From: Tieghemiomyces parasiticus
Lineage: Eukaryota > Kickxellomycota > Dimargaritomycetes > Dimargaritales > Dimargaritaceae
Reading direction: 5' to 3'
DNA: 13,481 bases
Assembly (NCBI GenBank): GCA_027575765.1
Contig: JANBPT010001147.1
Coordinates: 1 to 13,481 of the forward strand
Positions 7,350 to 13,481 of the stretch are shown here, piece after piece. The position numbers were made by a program, and so were the translations under genes. The notes under the pieces were generated by a model. The model was not told the DNA's origin. It saw only the letters and a list, made by a program, of their open reading frames with translations, and made no database searches. The number at the start of each line of letters is the position of its first letter. Position 1 is the first letter of the stretch.

Positions 7350-9363
7350 ATGTCCGAGATCGAAACCCCGTGGAAGTTTACCCAGTGCTTCGGTGACAAG
7401 AACGAAATCGATGAGGTCACTGAAGGTAAGCCCGCCTGGCCCGCAACCGGATGTCTCTTTACTGCAATGAAGTCCACGGTTGGCCATCGCCACCACCCGG
7501 GCTGCTTAAGGCCTCTACCCTTCGCGGCCGCCCAACACCGTCTGTGTAACCACCCTTCCGGCTCTTAAGATGCCAGGTCTGGTGCTCTGGACTACTCCCC
7601 TCTCCCGGGTGTATACTACACTACGAGGCCCGTCCGCTCCCAGGTCACCAGCCCTCCATGCCGCCTTGCTATGCGTACCAGCCACTAATCATGACAACCA
7701 TCGTCCATATGGCCACCCCACTCCGCCCTCCACTCCTCTGTCCTAGCTGATATCATCTCGACTGTCGAATTCGACCCGACGGGTAATTACCTGGCCACTG
7801 GTGACAAGGGCGGCCGCGTCGTGTTGTTTGAGCGCACCGAAAGTGTAAGTGTGTTTTGCACTATTCGCCCCTGGGAGTTTCCCCTATGATCAACGTACAG
7901 CGTTCCACGTGCAACTCAACCCGACTTGGACAGAAAGGGTGCACCCTTACTCTACGCGTAGCATTGCTTACCATCCCTGGCTCGCGCTCGTCCTCACACA
8001 CACACACACGTACCCACCACTTCACCTCGACCCTACAGAAGAAGAGCTGCGAGTTCAAGTTCTACGCCGAGTTCCAATCGCACGAGCCCGAGTTTGACTA
8101 CCTCAAGAGTTTGGAGATTGAGGAGAAGATTAACAAAATCAAGTGGTGCAAGCGCCAGAATGCCGCACACTTCCTGCTGACCACTAATGGTAAGTAAAAA
8201 ATGAAGCCTACTGCTCGGGACTCCTTTTTCAATTATGGGGTGGCCGAGTTTGCTGCCAGCCCCACCCCCACCTTGTTGTGCTAGTTATTCTCTCTCTTCC
8301 TAACGCCCTCCCATCCTGAATCCCTCCTCTCCCCCCGCTCCGTCCCAACGCACGCCCTCTAGACAAAACCATCAAACTATGGAAGGTGGCCGAGAAGTCG
8401 CTCAAGGTGGTGACGGAGAACAACCTGCTAGACGGGCAGCGCGGCCCACCGCATGACGTAAGCGACCTGCACCTCCCGCGCATGGCGTTCCAGGAGAACA
8501 TCATCTCGTCGACGCCGCGCCGTGTTTTCTCCAACGCCCATGCCTACCACATCAACTCAATTTCCATCAACTCGGACGGGGAGACTTACATCTCGGCTGA
8601 CGATCTACGCATCAACCTGTGGAACCTGGGTATCAGCAACCAGAGTTTCAACATTGTCGACATCAAGCCGGCCAACATGGAAGAACTCACCGAGGTAATC
8701 ACGGCCGCCGAGTTTCACCCGTCGCACTGCAACCTCTTCATGTACAGTAGCAGTAAAGGTACCATCAAGCTGTGCGACATGCGTGACTCCGCCCTGTGTG
8801 ACTCGCACGCCCAGCTCTACGAAGTGCAGGAGGACCCTAGCGTCAAGAACTTCTTCTCGGAAATTATCTCGTCCATCTCGGACGTCAAGTTCAGCCAAGA
8901 CGGCCGCTTCATCCTGTCGCGTGACTACATGACGCTGCGCGTGTGGGACGTGAACATGACCAAGGCGCCGGTTAAGACCATCCCGGTGCACGACATCCTC
9001 CGGGGCAAACTGTGCGATCTGTACGAGAACGACTGCATCTTTGACAAGTTTGAGTGCACGCTGAGCGGCAACAACTCCCAGGCCATGACGGGGTCGTACA
9101 ACAACTATTTTAGCATCTTTGACCTCAACACGGAGGACGAGGTGCTGCTCCAGGCCGACAAGAATGCTTTCCGGGCTAAGCGCGTATCGGGACCCAACGG
9201 CAAGAGCCGGGTAGGCGTCCCGCGTACCAAGGGCAACCGCAAGGAGGACCTCAACCCCGACACCCTCGACTTCAGCCGCAAGATCCTGCATGCCTCGTGG
9301 CACCCGACGGAGAACACGATCGCCGTGGCCGCCACCAACAACCTGTTTATTTTTTCAGAGTAG
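7350..9363 (+). CDS. CDC55: PP2A regulatory subunit B (PR55/CDC55), four exons
   Basis: Exons are 7350-7425, 7747-7844, 8039-8189 and 8363-9363 (1326 bases, 441 residues). The product is the B/PR55 WD40 propeller that gives the PP2A core enzyme its substrate choice, for example in mitotic exit and morphogenesis. The family is seen throughout: an opening blade at residues 26-53 (DIISTVEF, then [12 protein letters not shown]); PR55 signature 1 at 76-92 ([17 protein letters not shown]); signature 2 at 166-180 ([15 protein letters not shown]); then [56 protein letters not shown] and [11 protein letters not shown]; and a last blade from 411 with SWHP and ATNNLFIF. Length matches the family. The end in FSE is short like other fungal forms and lacks the animal tail. 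The frame is restored at every junction (intron phases 1, 0, 1), and spliced residues such as EADIIS and TNDKTIKLW match the family exactly. The start is the first ATG after the leader, with A at -3, giving a short N-terminus as in fungi. Confidence 0.97.
7426..7746 (+). other. PP2A B intron 1 (321 nt)
   Basis: Donor GAAG|GTAAGC and acceptor TCCTAG. A branch-like ACTAATC lies at 7684-7690, about 58 bases before the acceptor. It splits the codon for Ala26 after its first base. Its length is a multiple of three, but an in-frame stop at 7566-7568 would end a retained transcript. Confidence 0.92.
7845..8038 (+). other. PP2A B intron 2 (194 nt)
   Basis: Donor GTAAGT after the Ser58 codon and acceptor CTACAG before Lys59 (phase 0). 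Branch-like CTTAC sites lie at 7946-7950 and 7967-7971. It contains a (CA)7 microsatellite at 7995-8008 and an E-box CACGTG at 7906-7911. If retained, it meets a stop within 15 codons. Confidence 0.92.
7995..8008. repeat. (CA)7 microsatellite
   Basis: Seven CA units inside intron 2 of the PP2A gene, about 30 bases before its acceptor. Confidence 0.9.
8190..8362 (+). other. PP2A B intron 3 (173 nt)
   Basis: Donor AATG|GTAAGT and acceptor CCCTCTAG. A perfect branch-like CTAAC lies at 8300-8304, about 58 bases before the acceptor, the same spacing as in intron 1. It splits the codon for Asp109. Retention gives a stop almost at once (8196-8198). Confidence 0.93.
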
Positions 9364-9830
9364 ACAAGACAAAATCCAAGGGGGAGGGGTTTGGTGCCCC
9401 GCGGAGCACTTACATTTCTCTCGGTTCCTTGCCGCGCCTCTGGATCCTTGAGTGCCTCGTCGTCGTTGTCCTCTCCTTCCGCCTCTTGGTGGCTAATATT
9501 CTCCTCCTCGTCGAACCGCCCGCCCCCTATACCACCAGTGCCAACCGGTCAACCTCCTGTTCCCGTCGTTCCTTTGTATGTCACTATTACTATTATCGCC
9601 AACACTAACGCCTTCTACCACTGCGCCCGGTTGGCTCTTCACTCCCCTTACCCTCCTCCTCCTCCTCCCCCATCCACCACCACCCCCCCCCGTTCATATT
9701 TATCTTGGCTCCGCTCCTCCTGTGCCACGTACTTCTTTTATTTTCCACTCCATTTCCTCGGTTCACTGTCGTCGCCCTCATTTTTCGAGTTTACATACCA
9801 GTTTTTGACCCTTAGCTAATGAACGCTGGC
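9364..9830. other. Pyrimidine-rich 3' flank of the PP2A B gene
   Basis: The + strand is strongly C/T-rich from about 9416 to 9830. It carries an open frame of about 140 codons (from 9391) without an ATG start, giving a Pro/Ser-rich, unrecognised peptide, so I do not call it a gene. No AATAAA is present on the + strand. It may be the PP2A 3' UTR, or the leader of an unrecognised non-coding transcript, since similar tracts precede the genes in this window. Confidence 0.5.
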
Positions 9831-10146
9831 GTCGCTGCCAACCTCTTACACAACCCCATGTGTAGAGCTTTATGTTACGCTAATAGGAGGGAAGACAGGG
9901 ATATTCGAGTCGTGGTTGACGCAATGAGTCCGTAACCTTCCCTACCCCCGCGAATTTGTTCCACCACATATACCCTTCAATCGGGGACGCCGCTCTAAAA
10001 CGATACCCGACACCCTCAAACCTACCACAGGTAGACGGAGTCGGTAAGCTCCTGGAAGAAGAGCCTGGCGATGAGAAGCATCCAAAAAGTGGTGGAATTA
10101 GTGCTTGAACAACCCGGTTGCGATCTGTCCTGCTGTGGAACGTGTA

Positions 10147-10162
10147 TGTGTGTGTGTGTGTG
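10147..10162. repeat. (TG)8 microsatellite
   Basis: Eight TG units in gene-free DNA. Confidence 0.9.
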
Positions 10163-11553
10163 AATAGGAGGGGCTGTCGTGGCTGACGTTAATAGATACC
10201 AGCCGCGGACAGAGGGTGTGTTAGCGAAGGCGTAGGGACTATGGCTTTTGTACCTGACCCGTAACCGTATCGCGTGCCCTGAACTACCTCCCCTCCCCGG
10301 GCCATAGTTTTGAAGGTTTAGTCAACACATACTTGGGCCCATGAACTCGGCGACTCCGCTGGCGTTAGGGGATGTGCCTTATTTACCTGTAGTAAAGAAA
10401 CCTTCACGTCATCTGATTCATCCGTAGCCTGTCGGGTTGCGAAGCTGTAGTAGGAGGAAAATGCTGGACATTATTGGCAGGGAGAAGGGTGCATTTTTAA
10501 TAGGAAGCTGCAGGGCCCAGAGGAGCTAGTATTCTCGTTCCAGCGCGTGTTCTCCCTCCCTTGCCTCACACTCATGCCTTAACGAGAAGAGACAACCATG
10601 CTTTTGAAGGGGTAGTAGTTTCTTTTTTGAGTTTCAACCGCTGCCCCTTTCCCTCTCCCTACAACGTAGCTGCTGTGCTATCTATCAACACTGATGCTAG
10701 CTGATACGATATGAGAGAATATGTGTGGTACTGGTCATCGAGTAATAGGTGAAGTGAGCGGTCAAGTAGTCCTTAATGTTGCTAAATAAGCAGTCTAAAG
10801 CGGGAACAGCGGTTAAAGATCAACCAGCTGCTCTGAAGCGGTGCCAGTCTACAGTCACCAAGCAAAACAAGAGGATGTAGGGGTGGGGAGAGTGAAGGTT
10901 ATTTCTGGCATTATCGTCCTTATCTGTGTACCTGAACGCACGCACGCACATGCGAATTTAAGGCAAAGTGACATCACTTTAGGAACGCCCACAGGGTGGA
11001 TGGGGCTAAATTTGAGACTTACACAGGACAATCGTTGCCTTGTTTCATAACGTCAATATGGAGCGTTGACACGTTTGGGAGATATGTATGTGCCTAGGGG
11101 AAAAAAAGTAGAGAATAACGTCTCCAAAACTGGGTATATTCCCCGAGGGAAAATCGCGGGCTCATTTACCCCTTCCCCCATCACTCAGACTGGTGGGTTA
11201 CTCTCTCCACCCCCACCCTTCATATTCTTACAAATGGATGTGGAAGGGAGGTATAGAAGGGAAGGTCTTGAACTGCATATCCTGGTGTTGTACCCCACAC
11301 CCACATGTGTAGTTGTCACGAGCGAACTTACGATTCTATCGACAGGTATCCGGCTGACCGGATTTGTCATGACAGCCATCTGATGGCAGCAATGGCCATG
11401 CCGCTCTGTAGCTGATTGTTTTTGGTATATGATGAACAGATGGATGTGATACTACCGATGTATAAGACCGCACAAATATATGGGCCTACCGATGAATCCA
11501 ATGCTCTTTGGCCGGTCAGCAGACCGTCCCCTTTGCAGGATAGAACCAGCCCA

Positions 11554-11567
11554 ATATTATATAATAT
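11554..11567. repeat. 14-bp perfect AT palindrome
   Basis: ATATTATATAATAT equals its own reverse complement. It is made only of A and T in mixed-composition DNA. It could form a short cruciform but has no other sign of function. Confidence 0.8.
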
Positions 11568-11649
11568 CGCAGAGTCGGTGGTAAGGAATGCGAACGGATA
11601 TGTGGGGCGGTGGGTAGAGCGGATGGGAGAGAGGTCCAGGTGAGGTGAG

Positions 11650-11671
11650 TTTTTATTTTATTTTATTTTTT
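11650..11671. repeat. (TTTTA)3 plus T6 tract
   Basis: Three TTTTA units followed by six T. On the - strand this reads as overlapping AATAAA hexamers, but no - strand gene ends nearby, so I treat it as a simple repeat. Confidence 0.85.
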
Positions 11672-11954
11672 GAAACGGGATTACGAAAGCTAAGGGGTAG
11701 TGTGCAACAGAATGGTCCGCCCTTATCGTGTAACGTCGTCATTGGAGCACCCCCAATCCCGCCCTGCCCACTCTCCAGCCTCTTCAGAAAATGGCGGGCG
11801 GGACGAGAGGCTCATATAATTGAATACCAATCACACCCCGCCGATGAAGATGCCTGGTCATCTAGATCTGAGTGAGTTGACGTCAACACAGTACTAAAAA
11901 AGGTAAGAGGTGCGTAAAGTCGGAATGCTTGGTCAACGTAACAGGGGAAGGGGA

Positions 11955-11965
11955 GGGGGGGGGGG
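11955..11965. repeat. Homopolymer G11 run
   Basis: Eleven consecutive G residues after a shorter interrupted G stretch. It is the longest homopolymer I noticed in the window and is non-coding. Confidence 0.9.
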
Positions 11966-13074
11966 CGCAAGAAGGAGGAAAGCCTTGCCGACGTTCCATA
12001 GTATTTCTTTCCAGGCAATGGGGCGGTTCAAGAATAACAGATTAAACGATGCCGGAGCCCAGCAACATCTGGTGATTGCCGGCCAGAGATAGGTCTGACA
12101 CTAGCAGCCATGCCGCGACTAGATGGACCGCCCGGGAAGGTTGGAGGCCCGAAATCAGTCGTATCAATAATTACCAGCCTCTAGCAACCATCGTGCTCTG
12201 TTTTGACTTTGGCATTTTCTACAGGCTGGCATCAAAGCTTGCTGTCGGAGTTCATATATATATTAACAAAATACGAGACATCACGGTCGTTTGGGTCGGC
12301 AGTGCAGCAATGAGGTAATATAAATAATTCCGAACACCGTGTGCTTCGTGTCCACCCATCTCCCTCAGTAGCGCTTTGATCACAATGATGCGAACATGAC
12401 CCAGCCGGGCCCATCACCGCTTTCCCAGGAAGCCTCCATTGCGGGCCATCGGCAGGCGACGAGACCAAGGGAAAGATAGGATGGGGTGGACTGAACGCCG
12501 AGATTTGGTATCAGATTATCAAGGCGTATCCGTCAAAAAGTTATTAGCGTGCCAAAGTAGCCACGAGCTGTGTCACTGTTTAGGAGTAAATCGGGAGAGG
12601 GGGAGGGCAGGAGATCCGGGTAGCTACTACATCGAATTAATGCCCGTCCAACAAACCGTTACTGGCTGGTCCACAATTCATCGATGGATGGACAGGCTTG
12701 AACTGTAGGGACCGAAAGGTGTTGTATATATTACCGAAGTCGTGGGTGCTGCCATCATCGCAAGAAGAGGTGTAGCCAACCAAGCCGTGTCGACGGATAC
12801 TAGGCGAGCTGCGGCCTGGTGCTTTCTTGCGAACGTGCCGAGTGGATGAGAAGCCGGCCGTTTATGTAGCGAGAGGTTTAGAATACACTGGTACTGAAAA
12901 AGCAAGTTTTTCCCGCTGCGGAAGGAAGGTAAGTTGGGAGGGAGTTTACACGATAACCGAGCCACCGGGAATCGCACGAAGTAGACTCGGAAAATAGGTC
13001 TATTGCCTCAGAGGAACGTAGTTATACTTTCAGGATCGTGAAAGGATATGGAAGCGGGCCAAGTCAATTTCGTC

Positions 13075-13129
13075 AAATAGCCTTCCCATCTAATTAGCCG
13101 AACTTCGTTGTGGCTTAAGAAGGCTATTT
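13075..13129. repeat. Inverted repeat with 11-bp perfect arms
   Basis: AAATAGCCTTC at 13075-13085 is the exact reverse complement of GAAGGCTATTT at 13119-13129, separated by 33 bases. Inside the loop, AGCC and GGCT could extend the fold. A second small hairpin (6-bp arms, one-base centre) follows at 13133-13145. No gene lies near enough to assign a role. Confidence 0.75.
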
Positions 13130-13481
13130 TGCCAGAAGGCTTCTGAGCCGGCTGGACAGGAGGAGAACCTATGGTACACGAGACGGCGGCCACGAGGGAT
13201 GGTGAGTATTTTTGGGTTGTCGGGGTGGTAAGAGCAGCCCAGGGTGGGGAGGGGTCTGAGCGGCAAAGGACCAGCATGCGATATTCATTTAAGCAACATG
13301 CACCTTGGCGCGAGTGTTCGACGCCCAACCGTGCCCCGCTTGTGGGTCGGAATCCATGGCGCGGCTCAAGCAGCCGACAGATATGTCACCCGTTTAGTCT
13401 CTATGGAGACGGGGATGGGAGACTCGGCTGACAGTGAGGCCACCTGGTTGGGCCGGCGTTACGCTGACCCACAGTTTGCTC

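Larger units (their letters stand above)
9831..13481. other. Long gene-free, less GC-rich region
   Basis: About 3.6 kb with no supported gene on either strand. Open frames are at most about 106 codons. None shows a recognisable family or a convincing set of exons, and by eye I found no tRNA A/B-box pair, 5S rRNA or transposase. Base composition is more balanced than in the genes: by hand count, line 10741-10800 has 23 G/C of 60, against 40 of 60 for 1321-1380 inside uL4m. It holds simple repeats, a 14-base AT palindrome and an inverted repeat near the end, listed separately. Confidence 0.55.

Noticed and set aside
8605..9303. 232-codon frame on the - strand opposite PP2A exon 4
   Set aside because: It arises from third-position GC bias of the conserved + strand exon. 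The translation is a Val/Leu/Asp-rich shadow.
9346..9358. Splice-acceptor-like TTTATTTTTTCAG at the end of the PP2A gene
   Set aside because: It encodes the conserved final blade residues (NNLFIF), so it must be exon, and no matching donor is needed.
9391..9819. About 140-codon + strand frame after the PP2A gene
   Set aside because: It has no ATG start, is low-complexity Pro/Ser-rich, and follows from C/T-rich DNA.
11353..11520. 9-bp inverted repeat GCTGACCGG / CCGGTCAGC as transposon ends
   Set aside because: The arms do not extend, there is no target duplication or transposase frame, and 9-bp matches at this distance are expected by chance.
11416..11643. 75-codon + strand frame of normal complexity
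   Set aside because: It has no ATG at its start and no recognisable motif, and its length is within chance expectation.
11650..11685. A/T-rich tract resembling the end of a primate Alu element
   Set aside because: Only the simple TTTTA repeat matches. The following bases do not continue like Alu, and the window is fungal.
12678..12977. 99-codon - strand frame, and the 106-codon one at 13008-13328
   Set aside because: There is no recognisable family, no supporting exons, and composition is like the surrounding non-coding DNA.

Overview
The window looks like nuclear DNA of a GC-rich, intron-containing fungus. The best evidence is the third gene, a B-type (PR55/CDC55) regulatory subunit of protein phosphatase 2A. 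Its wording follows the fungal branch of the family, it ends in the short fungal way, and it has three spliceosomal introns with GTAAG donors and CTAAC/CTAAT branch-like sites. The introns are 173 to 321 bases, long for a yeast or a typical filamentous ascomycete, and coding DNA is strongly GC-rich. That hints at an early-diverging lineage, but this is only inference and I cannot name a species.

Layout: all three supported genes are on the + strand and widely spaced. (1) 883-1884 is a single-exon gene for mitochondrial ribosomal protein uL4m (yeast YML6), with an AATAAA 90 bases after the stop. (2) 3441-4901 is a single-exon gene for a bHLH-leucine-zipper transcription factor. It has class-B DNA-contact residues, a very long loop between the two helices, and a Pro/Ser-rich tail. 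(3) 7350-9363 is the four-exon PP2A B subunit gene.

Between and around them lie gene-poor stretches: 1-882, 1885-3440, 4902-7349 and 9364-13481. Pyrimidine-rich DNA lies just upstream of each gene. Two further pyrimidine-rich tracts, at about 5800-6310 and 9416-9830, belong to no assigned gene. The first ends at a strong splice donor and may be a non-coding first exon of the PP2A gene. From about 9831 to the end the DNA is visibly less GC-rich, and I find no gene there.

The genes are unrelated housekeeping or regulatory loci (mitochondrial translation, transcription, phosphatase targeting) with no sign of an operon or a cluster. I see no transposase, CRISPR, phage, toxin or secondary-metabolism gene. 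The points most worth a second look are the bHLH protein, with its SREBP-like helices, Arg in place of the SREBP Tyr, a 65-residue acidic loop and an unexplained N-terminal block, and a possible 1-kb 5' UTR intron in front of the PP2A gene. I found no convincing new multi-gene system.
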